Shown piece by piece: positions 35,961 to 48,283 of a DNA stretch of 64,000 bases (position 1 is the stretch's first letter; the number at the start of each line of letters is the position of its first letter). Source of the DNA: Sphagnum compactum (Eukaryota > Bryophyta > Sphagnopsida > Sphagnales); the NCBI GenBank assembly GCA_965153455.1, contig OZ234501.1, positions 15,302,855 to 15,366,854 on the forward strand, in the 5' to 3' direction. Below the pieces are notes generated by a model. That model searched no databases. It saw only the letters and a list, made by a program, of their open reading frames with translations, and was not told where the DNA came from. Made by a program: the position numbers and the translations under genes.

Positions 35961-38900
35961 AGTAACCAAGTTATAAATTGGTATTGGGTTTTTGTTTACC
36001 ATGCTACACATAGTACCACATACTCGAATAACAAATATAGATCACATGGAGCTACATATTTAGGTCAATTAACAAAGTGAGAAGTTAATCATACATATAT
36101 ATTGACTAAACAATGAGTGATGTGTGTGTGATATTTTTTAAAAATGTAATTGAATAAAAATATTGTTTATTTAAGGAAAGAGAGAGATATCACTTTCTGC
36201 CTTCTTATATATTGTTTCCTTTCACTACCTTTTGAAACTTTTAGACAATTAGAACCTTACAACGTATTGGTAATACCAACCGTTTTAGTAAGCCTTGAAT
36301 AGTTCTAACCGAGGTCGGTAAGCTCCTATGAAAACACCCATGCCGAGTTTCGTAGGGTGATCATTTAAATTTGGTTAGAATTTAAACAATATTTGGTAGG
36401 CAATTTTATTACATTCAATAAGGTCACATGTATATTTCGATAGGATGTGTGTTAAATATTGCTACAAGTCCTTAGTAAGCTGTATTTCAACAAACTGCCA
36501 TCACTTACATATAATTTTTACACATTCCTAACACTAGTAAAGATAAACTTTCCATTTGTCCCAAATGACACCAACTTTTGGCCCACCATTTCAACATGCA
36601 TATTGTTAGAATTCAAGAGAGCACACAACAACATTTGGGGTTAGATTTGTTGTAGTAGCACTTACTATCACCTTTTAAGGGTGAACAAAAGGGGATTGCA
36701 TAGATCCCCACCCAACCACTATTGTCAATTGTAGTCACTTCATTAATGGGCATGGAAAGGAATTTGGTAGCACCTAAGATCTCTCTCATTCATTTTGCTT
36801 GTCACAATGACACACAAAATCATAGCCATCTCCCACCCAAATGAATCACTCCAATGTTTTGGGGTTGTGCATGAATATAAAAATGTAAACAAACCCTTTA
36901 AGTTTTCATAATCTATCATTTGTTGACCTTCATTCAAAATATGAAAACAACATGCAAATTGGGTTCAATGGCATTTTTCCTCTCCTTTCATGCCTACACA
37001 TACATGTTGGAAGACATCCATTGATTAAGATTGAGAAGCAAACAACTTTTCATTTTTTGTTGTTAGTTGTTATTTTCAAAATAAATTTCCTTTAAGTCGA
37101 CCGAGGGATCTACCAATGCCTTTTTCCTACCATGTAATGCTTGTGCAACCCATCAAACTTAGGGCAAAATAATTTTCATGCCTTTTAATGTAGTTACAAA
37201 ATTTGAATCTCACTTGGTAAACCTTGACAAACCTACCACAGATTTTGCCCAAGGGAGCTTTGTAGCCTATATGTCCTAAAAGGTCCTATTTATTTCATAA
37301 AGTTTTTTTCATTTTGTAAACTTCTATTGTTGGGGTGGCTTAGGTTCAAGTCTAGGAGGTGTAAGTTTGGTGTTCTTTATGATGGTGGAACTATGGCTAG
37401 ATGTTGCAATTGTGAAGGATGGGTGGTGGATGAGCCAAATATTAAGTTCAATTTTAAATTCACAATTGGGACAAGCGGTGCCATAATGATAGAAACAAAA
37501 CAAGACAAGAACTAAACATAAGCATGACTATAAGGCATAAGCAAAATAACAATGATGGTAAAGCTACAAGCTCCCAAGTTGTAGTTTGCATCTTGTAAAA
37601 ATGGAATAAAAAACACAGAAATTTGAACAAGGATTCAAGATGGATGATGGGACACACTTGCAACCTTTAGAAGAGAATAAATTTCAAATTGAGGATAGGA
37701 GGTGTGAAAAATAAACCTCTTGCCCAAATTGAACTCCATTATGAATCATGATTACAACATGTGAATATTGAACTATGTAACTCATTATAGTTTGCAAGCT
37801 TCAACATAAGAATTTGATTCCATAGGCACCAAATCCAAATCTTCATGAATCCTTGAACAATGAACCTTGAGGATTAGCTTGAACTTTCAACTTGTACACT
37901 CATCATAAACTCTATATCCCCAAACCTCCATAAGTCAACACCCCAATTTTGTCATGTAAAATCCTTCAAACTTGAAATATAGTCACCTCACACAAAAACC
38001 TTAACCCTTAAACCTTCATAAATGGTCAAGTTGTAAGCCTTTAGGCTTTATTACTTTACTATGTAATGATGCACATTGCAAAATGAGATTTAATAGTTAT
38101 GTGGACATTGTACTCTACTTGAAGAAGGCTTAAAGGAATGGCAAGGAGAAGCTTAAAAACATATTGATGATGGTGAATTGTAAAGAATGAAAGGGAAATG
38201 TGGTGGCTTCCTTAACTAAAGGTTGGGATTAAAGATGGGTAGACCTCTCCCATCCAACAGTGGAGATGGCTACTATATAATGGGAGGGCGATGGACAGTG
38301 GCGAGACCCATTTTTGTGTCATCATTTAAGGTGGTGATCATTTGACATGGCATAACCTAATATGAGTGGCTAGAGTACCCATTTTTTTTTCACATTTGTT
38401 AAGTTGCCCATTTTGAATGGCCTAGGGGTCAGCACTTGGTTAGAAATCACGTTAAAAAAATTGGCTTTGATATTTAAATATTCAATTTTAATAAAATGGA
38501 ATAGTGAAACTCTCTAGATTTTTCACAATGCGAAAGGTTTTAGAGTATGTGATTAGATTGTTAATTTGAGCACATGGTTTCAATCAACATCAAAAGAAAG
38601 GAACAATGGAAGTTTGTGGATTTTCTTCCATGATGCAAAGGTCTTCAGAAAGTGTTATTTTGGGTCCGCTTTGGGTCTTCAAGGGGTGAATTGATTGAAG
38701 ATTGAGATTCAAAATTTTCCCTTCATTGAAATCCTTGGCATGGACCTTTTAACTTTCCATGTTGTTCATTGAACAAAAGTAAAACCAATTGGGAACATCA
38801 CTAATGCATGTGTGTGTCCAGTTAACCTATACAAAGTAAAGGCCCAAGGTGGTGCGTTCACAAAATAAAGGGTTGAAGACAAGGTGGTAGCTGAGTCCAA

Positions 38901-40624
38901 CCCTAGATATTGCGAATATTGTTTCCCATTCATGTGAACTTTGCCCCATTATACAACACAATGCACATGTTGGACCATAAATCTAAATGTGTAGATCATG
39001 AGGCATAGGAGGTGGAGGGATTTGTATGCATGTTTTTTAAAATTGGGAGCAATGTCATGTCTAGGGTAAGGATCGAGAATAAGGCCATTCTGAAAATAGG
39101 GCCTAGTGTGTGGAGTCGGAGCAAAGCACAAGGCCTGAATTCCCAGAACAACCCCATTCAAAGTCCTTGCCTGGCATAACGATCAGATAAAGATTTAAAT
39201 TATAGATATTCATTTGAAAAGGAGAGGACGCACCTTTATGTGTAAGGTTCTTCACACTTAGTTATATGTCTAAGAAGGCACAAGATCCCTCCCATTCAAT
39301 AGCTGTACAATTCCTCCTCTTTCTAGGGTAGATTTTCACCAATCAATTTTTTTTTCATTTTCAAAGCTTAGCTGCACTTGCACCAACAACCCATGGTATG
39401 TTGTAAAATTGGCATCAAACCATCAACTATGCTAGCTATAGTTGGCAACATAGGTTTTTTTTGGGGAGCTTTTTGGCTAAGGTTTTTTAATGTAAATATG
39501 GCTAAGTTTTTTTGGATTGTGAAAAAAAATGGCTACATTAATTTTTATTTTTTTCAATAAGATGCCAAAATCCAAATGTCTTTAGTGTATTAAAATGCAA
39601 CAAACTACAACATTTTTTAGTTTCATTTTTGTTCCATGGACATTTGCTTTGGTGTTGTTTAGTTTCCATATTGAAATTAAATAGAGTTGAATTTTGCAAA
39701 AACCAACAACTTTTCAACAATAAAAAATCATTACATGTTTATTGTTTCAGACTAAGTTTTTGTTTTTTATGGAGGAATTGAACTTCTTGAACTGGCCATT
39801 ACAACATAAGTGGTTTCAAAATAACAAATGCCTCATATCAAAATTGAAAATACAAAAAGAACGTATGTATTTTTAATATTTATAATTTAAAATTGGTTAT
39901 TGCAATTAGGAAGTATATTTGTTAATATTAAGAATTACACATTAAAAAAGTTAAATCTCAAAACAAGGAAATGGGTCTAAGAAGGCTCATTTAACCTAAA
40001 TGCAACAATTTGCATTGTGAAACCAAAAACCAAAATCACCCATGTGTCCAAAAAGTGTCATCAGAGCTGCCAAATCTAGGATGCCAAATCCAAAAGTTAA
40101 GATTGTAAGTTGTAACATATTAGAACGTTGGCTTACCATCATGGAAACTAAATGGATTCATGAAACTTTCTCAAGTTTTCAAGGATACAATAGTAGCAAA
40201 AATCATCCTCACTTTTTCAAGACTCAATAACCTCCTTGTAATGGGAAATTTGTCAAAGTGAAATTTTTTGCCCAAACATCCGCACAATCATAAGTAGATG
40301 CACACCAAGCCTATTGCGGAGGCTAAATTTAAGCAACTTTAGAATGAATGGAGAAACATCTTTCATCCTCCACATTACCCAAAACAAGGATGCCCAATTC
40401 TTGAGAAGTTAATAAAATGGATGCTAGAAGTTTACAACATTATAATTTACTAAAGTAAGTACTAAGTACTATGTAGTAGTACTATTTATTAAGGTATTTA
40501 ATAATAAGGTAGCTAGCTAAACTCAAAAAACAAGATGGCTTTTTGGTTCAAACCCTAACAATTATGTTTAAGACTACTCGTTCTAGTCTAAAGCTTTAGT
40601 TGTAGACTTGTTGGTTACTATCTC
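35961..40624. other. AT-rich intergenic DNA without recognised genes
   Basis: Open frames such as 36743-36937 minus, 37327-37515 plus and 38949-39161 minus show no recognised domain. No arrays, RNA genes or clear transposon ends were seen in this 4.6 kb. Confidence 0.5.
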
Positions 40625-41079
40625 TGACGCGCTCCCAAGTCCCTTGTTGAACCCATTTGAGGGTCCAACTACGTTGAGTTGTGGAAAGTTGGGACTTGAG
40701 GGCCGCTCCCGACTTCCAGCGCTAAAGAGGGGTAGAGGGGCATGCTAGAAGTCCCGGGATTAGACTAGGAAGAGGACAAGCGTTTCACCTACTCAAATCT
40801 GCATCAAAACCAACCCCAAGTTGGTTAGAACTCATTCTGCACCTTTTTGGTGTTGGGACAAGCCACGGTCTAACTTGGATGTCCAAATGGCCAATGCGAG
40901 GGCATTTTAGACATCTACACTTCAAGACCTTTCCAATGATATAAAGAACACCTCAAGGCGAGGTGTTTTGACCCCCCTGTAATCGCTTCTGAGTTTTCGG
41001 GAGTCCCGAGGACTCCAACTTCGCACTCTTGGGAGTGTGGGCTTCACCCTCACACTTAGCCCAAAGTGGGGTTGCGACA
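40625..41079 (-). repeat. 3' LTR with a 365-bp internal deletion
   Basis: This 455-bp LTR matches the 820-bp LTR at 46413-47232 closely at both ends but lacks the part corresponding to 46668-47031. The join is ...AACTTGGA then TGTCCAAATGG, with GA present at both breakpoints in the longer copy, typical of a microhomology deletion. The lost part contains the only TATA-like stretch I can see in the longer LTR. Confidence 0.93.
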
Positions 41080-41091
41080 CTCTCCCCCACT
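41080..41091 (-). promoter_or_regulatory. Polypurine tract
   Basis: On the minus strand AGTGGGGGAGAG lies directly against the 3' LTR start (TGTCGCAAC read on that strand). This is the expected place and composition for the primer of plus-strand DNA synthesis. A near copy lies at 41842-41853. Confidence 0.85.
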
Positions 41092-41841
41092 AGAAGAAAA
41101 GGTCAATGTCCTCATTGACACTTAGAATTTTCTCTTACAATTGCAATTGCTTTCATTTGGATCCTTGGCCATTTTTGCCGACTTTTGCGGCTTGGACCTT
41201 GTCTCAAGCTAACTTAGGCGTCCCCAAGTTTCCAACACTTTCTTGACAAGTCCAAGAGGGTCCTATAGAAAACCCTCTTCCAATGCTTCGTCAAAAGAGG
41301 ACTAAATTAGCCTAATTTGACGAAGCTCCTCATTTGGGAGGAACTTTTTCATTCTTCCCCTCATGAGGAACTTAAGTCAAGTCTACTCTTGACCTAAGCT
41401 ACTTGACATGACTTCTTTCCCTATCTCGCGCCTTGGTCACAACAACCAAGCCTTAACTAAAAGGTTTGCTTATCAAGGTACGAGAAGCAACACTTGGGCT
41501 TGCCAAAACCCAAGTCCCAAGCTACATTTAAAGTATGCGAACGGGGTCATGACTTCCCGCGTTGGCCGCACTACCAACCAACCCTTTGGGATGCACTTGA
41601 GGCATGTGCATGTCCCCGCAAGCTCACCTTGCTTGTTTCCTCTTTTGGGGCCAAGTTTCCTCAACCCCAAAGTAGGAGTCCGATTTTGATTTGGGCCTAC
41701 GCAAGAAAGTTCCATTTGTCCAATGCCATTTGACAACCCTATTTGCACTTATACAAAATTTCTCGTGATGCAATCTCTTGGAAGTTTATATTTTTGTCTT
41801 TATTTCCTTTGCAACTTGATGTGGTACATTTTTATGTGTCA

Positions 41842-41853
41842 CTCTGCCCCACT
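41842..41853 (-). repeat. Second polypurine-tract-like copy
   Basis: On the minus strand this reads AGTGGGGCAGAG followed by TGACAC, closely matching the true tract and the first LTR bases at 41080. The preceding bases (GATGAGGACATCACC here, AATGAGGACATTGACC at 41.1 kb) also match. About 760 bases separate the copies and hold no recognised gene. Confidence 0.6.
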
Positions 41854-41869
41854 AAAAGAAAGGTGATGT

Positions 41870-44800
41870 CCTCATCACATCCTACGTCTTTTCTTCTTTG
41901 CCGGTCTAGTGTGGAATTCTTCTATTGCTTCTTGGGCATGTTCCATATCGGATTTGGTCACCCAAGAAGCCTCTATTGCATGATATCCTTCCACTTAACT
42001 AGGTATTCCCGCTTTCTTCCCCTAAGTTGCCTTGACTTGAGCACGGCCTCCACCTCAAACTCTGGTTCATTATGAACCAAGTCAGGTGGGGGCCTTGAGT
42101 TTTGCTCTCGATTAGGCCTTGAGGCATCACGGGAGACCGACTTCAAAAGAGAGACATGAAATGTGGGATGAACTTTAAAATTTTCCGGCAATTCTAACTT
42201 ATAAGTGTCGGAAAGTTTCTTTTCCAACACTTTGAATGGGCCCGCATATGGGCCCAAGAACTTATGACTTAACCCTTTGGGTAACCGGAAGTTCTTGATG
42301 TTCAACCACACTTCATCCCCTTCTTGAAACTTCACCTCTCGTCGGGACTTGTCCGCAAAATCCTTGTACCTTTTGTGCGCATTTTCCAAATTGGCCTTGG
42401 CCAACTCCCACAAGCGCCGCCTTTCTTCATCAAGTTGTTGGACCATTGGCACTTTCTCACTTGCATCACTCGGGGTGTGTCCTTGTGCTGCCCAAGTCAT
42501 GGGCACAATTGGTGATTTGCCCGTCACCATTTGGAATGGCGTGGACCCAGTTGCGGAGTGTGTCGAGTTGTTGTAACAAAACTCGGCTAACTCCAAATGG
42601 TCCACCCAATCTTGTTGATTCGCCGCAACATAATTCCTTAGGAATTGTTGGATCACCAAGTTGACCCTCTCAGTTTGTCCATCGGTTTGGGGACGGAACG
42701 AAGTACTCATCTTGAGATCCGACCCCATCCGCTTCCACAAGGCTCGCCAAAACTTGCTTGTGAACTTTGGGTCTCGATCCGACACTATGTCTTTTGGAAG
42801 ACCATGATGTTTGAAGATGTGAGAGAAGAACAACCTTCCCGTCTCTTGGGCCGTGGCTTCATCCTTTGTGGGAATGAAGTGTGCCATTTTGCTAAATCGA
42901 TCCATCACAACCATGATGGCATCAAACCCCTTTGAAGGGGGCAAACTTACCATGAAGGCCATCGACACACTTTCCCACGGCCCTTCGGGAATTGGCAAAG
43001 GTTGCAACAAACCCGCTTGCTTCTTGTTGAGGGTCTGGTTTTGTTGACAAGTTAAACAAGTCTTCACATACTCCTCCGCACAATCCTTCAAGTTGGGCCA
43101 ATAGTAGGACTTCTTTAGGAATGTTGTGGTGCGCTTTGCACCACCATGGCCCGCAAGCGGTCCATCATGACATTCCTTCAAAAGTGTGTCCCTTATCTTC
43201 CCTTTCGGCACATAGAGGCGATTTTGCTTGTACCACAATAATCCATTTCGCAAATGGAAGTGGGACTTGGCTCCATTTTGGATGTTTTGCCTTACCTCCT
43301 TGGCAAAGGCATCCCGACGGCTCGCTAGTCTAACTTCCTTTTGAAGTTCCGACTCTCCCACATACACCACTCTAAGTTGGTGTTTCCGGCTCAAGGCATC
43401 GAGGACTATGTTTTCCTTTCCCGGCTTGTGCCGGATGTCCACATTGAACAAGGCCAATGTGTCTTGCCACCTTACTTGTTTTGATGACAACTTGGGTTGA
43501 GTGGAGAAGTACTTCAAGGTCACATTGTCGGTCCAAACCACCACATCTTTGGAGCCTATGTAGTGGCCCCAAGTCTTGAGACAATGTATGACCGCCCACA
43601 TTTCCTTCTCGTGTGTTGGCCACCTTCTCTCCGTCTCACTCAACTTCTTGCTTTCAAAGGCCACCGGTCTTCCATCTTGCACTATGACACCTCCAATTGC
43701 AAAGTCGGAGGCGTCGAAATGGATTTCAAAGTCCTTGTCAAAGTCGAGCAACTTCAACACCGGCGCCTTCACCAAAATGCCTTTCAATGTTTCAAAGGCT
43801 TCGTCGCATGCCTCATCCCAATCATAAGTGACGGCGGACTTCTTCAAGAGGTTTGTCAAAGGGGCCGCTATTCTCGCAAAGTTTTTTATGAACTTGCGAT
43901 AATAGGAGGCCAATCCTAAAAAGGATCTCAAGGCAAGAACCGACTTAGGCGGTTCCCAATCCAATATTGCCTTGACCTTATGATCATCCATCATCAAACC
44001 CTCTTGAGTTATCTTATGTCCAAGAAAGTCTACTTCTGTCACCCCAAATTCGCACTTCTCAAGTTTGGCATACAACTTGTTTTCCCTTAGCCTTTGGAAC
44101 ACCTTGCGAAGGTGCTCCGCATGCTCCTCCATGGAGTTACTATAAATAAAAATGTCGTCTTAGACGACCACAAAATCATCCAGCCATTCGCGGAAGATGT
44201 CATTCATGAGAGTGCAAAATGTGGCGGGTGCATTGGTGAGCCCAAAGGGCATCACCAAGAACTCATATGAGCCATACCTTGTGTGACAAGCGGTCTTTTC
44301 TTCGTCCCCTTCCGCGATCCTTATTTAGTAATACCCCGAACGTAGATCAATTCTACTAAAAACCTTGGCTTCCGAGAGACGATCAAATAGATCATCGATG
44401 CGAGGTAAAGGATACCGATTTTTCACCGTTGCCTTGTTGAGTGCTCTATAATCAACACACATCCTCAAAGTCCCATCCTTCTTGTGAACAAAAAGGACGG
44501 GTGCCCCATATGGTGACTTGCTTGGTTTGATATAACCTTTCGCGAGGAGTTCCTCAAGTTGAACCTTGAGTTCTTTCAACTCTTCGTGGCTCATTCTATA
44601 TGGGGCCTTGGCGGGAGGTTCCACTCCTGGTATCACTTCAATCGCATGATCAACTCGTCTTCTCGGGGGCAAGTATTCGGGCAACTCGTTGGGCATCACA
44701 TCCGCGAACTCTTCCAAAACTTGTTTTATGCACTTGGCGAAAGTCACCAACTTGGTGGCTTCCTTGGGCTCATATTCATCCAACACCCGCATGACACACA

Positions 44801-46361
44801 TCATGCCAAAACCTCCCACGCATCCTCTTTCCCAAGCTTTTCCTAACATAAAGTGGATGGTTGGACCACCCACACAAGGCAACTCATGTGCCTTGACTCG
44901 CACAATCCCACTTTTAGATGGGATTCTAACTAACCTATTGTGCCCTTCTATGAACACATTATTTTGGGTGATGAACTCCATTCCCAAAATGCAATCCATT
45001 CCACCCAAGGTGGAAACCAACAAGTCCACCTTTCTTCTCCAATTTCCCAATTGGAGAGGCACTCCCTTTGCTTGTAAAGTAGTTGGATGGGGAACCCCAT
45101 CTTCGAAGTGCACCTCAATGGGTGCCTTGAGCTCCTCCAAGTGGAACTCCATCCTTTCGGTGTTTTCCCGAGTTATGAAGTTGTGAGAAGCCCCTGTGTC
45201 CAAAAGACATAAAATATCCCGCTTAGCAATCTTCCCCTTCAAGAAGATAAGTCGATTGCATTCCAGTTGGGCTAAATTGACATTGAGAGCAAGTACCTTA
45301 GAGCTCCCACTCCCCGGTTTGAACTTGGGACAATCTTTGGAGTAATGCCCCACCTCGTTGCAATTGAAACATGCTCCCTTGGGTTTTGCTCCAAAATCTC
45401 CCTTGGGTTGGCTCCCTTTGAAAGGAGCCCCCTTTTTCACAAAACTCCCTTTTGGTTTGAACCCCGAGCCTTGGAATTGTTTGGGCTTATCCTTGGTTGG
45501 GCTACCTTGCCCCCGGTTCTATTCCCCCTCATGCCTTGGTTTCTTGTGAAGGAACTTGTTGTCCTTCTTGAACCCGGATTTGTCGCTTCGCCCCACATCC
45601 GAGAAGTTCTCCACTTTCGTGATGGCCTCGGATAATGAGGTGGGCCAACTCTCCTCAAGCTTTCGCTTGGCCCAAGTTGGAAGCCCCATCACAAATTGGC
45701 ACACACGGTTCAACTCATGCATGTGCCGGATCTCAAGCATGAGCTCGGAATAAGCCCTCACATATTGCCTCAAATTTTCATTCGTGGCGTTCACAAGGTC
45801 ACGGAGTTTGCACCGCGAGATGTAGTCGGAATTCCTTGGAACAAATTCCGACTCAAGGCGTTCCTTAAAGAACTCCCAAGTATATACCCATGGTTCTTCC
45901 CCTCCTTTTGTCTCACCGTCCGCCACCATGTGGTGGCATAGCCTTTCAAGTAGGATTGGGCAAGCTCCACGGCGGAATGCCGTCCAACCTTGGCGGCATG
46001 TATATAGTCATCCATCTCCGCAAGCCAAGCATCCACAATCTTCCGGTCGCGGGCACCATCGAAGTTCCCGGGCTTGGCCGGTTTGAAACCTTTCACCCTT
46101 GGAGGTCCCTGTTTTGAGGGCCGCCACCAACTCACCAAAGTCGGGCCTATTCATCTTGAGGAGGACTTCAAGTTGCTCCGGGGTGAATAGAACCGAGCTC
46201 CGTTGTTCCTCCTCACTCTCGGGTTCCACTTCGGGCTCATCTTGGTCCTCCCGGGAATTTGGTTCCTCCTCCCCAATTGATTCCGGCGGGGCTACTAGGT
46301 CTTCGACGTGTTCCTCGGACCTAGGCTCGGGAGCTTGCTTCCGGTTCTTCTTGGGTGCCAT
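41870..46361 (-). pseudogene. Chromovirus gag-pol, broken
   Basis: The frame opens at the ATG at 46361 with an acidic gag N-terminus. Frameshifts fall near 46108 and 45897; from there one frame runs to 41973, interrupted by stops at 45521-45519, 44327-44325 and 44162-44160. A further frameshift near 41992 splits the chromodomain, whose end reads in another frame to about 41870. Visible parts in order: a CCHC zinc knuckle [14 protein letters not shown] (45371-45330); the protease site LDTGAS (DTG at 45200-45192); reverse transcriptase from about 44620, with a stop just before the Asp-Asp pair; RNase H from HFDAS (43715), with KEMWA and TDN; the integrase HHCC zinc region (GHGG...CLTC); and an integrase core with DRD and TERV 35 residues apart. 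The first catalytic Asp of integrase is Ala here (SMAFMV). The chromodomain begins around EFEVEAVL with REYLVKWK. In living relatives gag-pol copies and inserts the element; this copy cannot. Confidence 0.93.
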
Positions 46362-46398
46362 CCCAAACTCCCAAGAAGTAAGTCGAGCTTCACCTTGA

Positions 46399-46410
46399 GC
46401 TCTGATACCA
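46399..46410 (-). promoter_or_regulatory. Primer-binding site, initiator tRNA-Met
   Basis: On the minus strand TGGTATCAGAGC lies two bases inside the 5' LTR. It is the complement of the 3' end of plant initiator tRNA-Met, the common primer of plant LTR retrotransposons, and it fixes the element's direction. Confidence 0.93.
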
Positions 46411-46412
46411 CG

Positions 46413-47232
46413 TGACGCGCTCCCAAGTCCCTTGTTGAACCCACTTGAGGGTCCAACTACGTTGAGTTGCGGAAAGTTGGGACTTGAGGGCCGCTCCCGA
46501 CTTCCAGCACTAAAGAGGGGTAGAGGGGCGTGCTAGAAGTCCCGGGATTAGACTAGGAAGAGGACAAGCGTTTCACCTACTCAAATCTGCATCAAAACCA
46601 ACCCCAAGTTGGTTAGAACTCATTCTGCACCCTTTTGGTGTTGGGACAAGCCATGGGCTAACTTGGACTCACTTGACTCACCACGGCCCGGACTCGGGGG
46701 AAGCCACCACCTTCCCTCATATAGTATACTCTGCGTCTCACCGCGGAAGCTACATCGGAATGGCTCTTTTTCCCGGGACTCCCAAGTTGGAGTCCCGAAA
46801 CTGTCCCGGGTTGGAGTCCCGGAACTTTGGGAGCTTGTATCTCCCGGCTCCGACCTCCGATTGAAGTGAGGTCTAAACCGAAGTTGTAGTTCTCCTCGAG
46901 AGCTTTTCAACACCATGTCGCACTTCTGCAGGCGACGTTGGAAAGAGGTCGATTCCCGACTTTTAGTGGTCGGGAGTCAAACTGCCAGTTTGACTCCCGG
47001 CCCTTCTTTTGCCCATAACTTGGGCTGCAGATGTCCAAATGGCCAATGCGAGGGCATTTTAGACATCTGCACTTCAAGACCTTTCCAATGATATAAAGAA
47101 CACATCAAGGCGAGGTGTTTTGACCCCCCTGTAATCGCTTCTGAATTTTCGGGAGTCCCGGAGGACTCCAACTTCGCACTCTTGGGAGTGTGGGCTTCAC
47201 CCTCACACTTAGCCCAAAGTGGGGTTGCGACA
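46413..47232 (-). repeat. 5' LTR, full length (820 bp)
   Basis: Direct repeat of 40625-41079 with few differences in the shared parts. It begins TGACGCGCTCCC and ends GTTGCGACA on the plus strand. Inside (about 46720-46735) the minus strand reads TATACTATATGAGG, a plausible TATA region. The low divergence between the two LTRs in their shared parts suggests an insertion far younger than the 23.9 kb relative. Confidence 0.93.
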
Positions 47233-48028
47233 ATCTCAAGCTTAGGGTAATTACTTTGGCAACATAGAAGGCCAATATGTAGCCACCTCGTGAAAATTGG
47301 AGGGTTAAGATAGAATCTAAGCTACATGGTCTATGGCCATAGAGCAAGCTCATGCTATTCCCATTGTGGTGGATGGAGTGATTGGGCTATCACATGGCCA
47401 TGGACATATTATTTCTGGCTATTTGGAGGCATTTTTCCCCCACTTTTTCCCTTATACTTGAAGCATGACCTTTTTTTTTTTTTTAGAAAGCTGGCGATAT
47501 TTAGCCAGAAAAAAAATCGTTGATATTCACATATGTATATAAGGTGATGACCTCCAAATACACTAGGAAATGACTCAGAGTGCTTTATGTTGAAATGGGG
47601 CAACAAGGCAACCTTTTGGCACTCAGTAGCCCTTGCTGGAGGTTTTCTCTGATCACAAATAATTTCTGAGTTGAGCTAGACAGCTGTACTGCTCATGTGG
47701 CTGGTACATAATTGAGAATGAATGGTACATATGCAAACAAAGGTAAAAAGTCTCCAGAAGTGATGCTGTGTACTCGACCCAAGGAGGATGCGAAAATGCT
47801 CAAAAAACAAACGAGGAGGGCCTGGTTGCAGTCACAAGGTCCATCATGCCTGGACATGAGACTCTACCCAGATCCACGTTTGATGGAATAACAACAGACG
47901 TGGAGGAGAGGAGTCCTTACCCTTGCTCAGCTGTATGGACCTGGGGCATTTTACTTGAATGGTACTTTGTGGATCCTACTAGTTGGTACTATGTGTACAC
48001 CCATGATACAGAAGTGTTCACCCTGATA

Positions 48029-48283
48029 AAGTAGACAAAAAGACTGCAACATGTTTCAGTGGAGGAGCATTTCCAGGCATCTTTGGTGTACAGATTACCT
48101 ATCCAAATTACTAGATCCCAGTACCATACGTGTACAACAGCCACTATGCATAAGTTTTTACCCATTAAGTAGATAAGAAGCATTGTCATGCGTTTCAATG
48201 TGGGAGAATTTCCTGGCATTTCTGCGGTACAATCCACCTATCCAAATCACTAGAATCCCGCAGAGATTATTATAAGCCTGCAT
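48029..48283. repeat. Diverged tandem duplication, about 139-bp period
   Basis: 48029-48136 and 48168-48283 align along their length, sharing AGTAGA(C/T)AA, GTTTCA, GG(C/A)GAATTTCC/GGAGCATTTCC, GGCATTT/GGCATCT, GTACA, ACCTATCCAAAT(T/C)ACTAGA (shared) and CCC(A/G). They are old copies with no coding role that I can see. Confidence 0.6.

Larger units (their letters stand above)
40625..47232 (-). mobile_element. Complete Ty3/gypsy chromovirus, inactivated
   Basis: The element is bounded by LTRs 40625-41079 and 46413-47232 in direct orientation, with TG...CA termini and a perfect 5-bp target duplication ATCTC (40620-40624 and 47233-47237). It lies on the minus strand, so the 5' LTR is the right one. 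A primer-binding site for initiator tRNA-Met lies two bases inside the 5' LTR and a polypurine tract touches the 3' LTR. Gag, protease, reverse transcriptase, RNase H, integrase and a chromodomain follow in that order, which is the Ty3/gypsy arrangement; the chromodomain places it among chromoviruses. Several frameshifts and stops make it non-functional. Confidence 0.95.

Noticed and set aside
42645-46398. Numerous plus-strand open frames opposite the chromovirus pol
   Set aside because: They are antisense shadows of the minus-strand gag-pol frame.
47768-48034. 88-codon plus-strand open frame
   Set aside because: No recognised motif; it overlaps a diverged non-coding duplication at its end.
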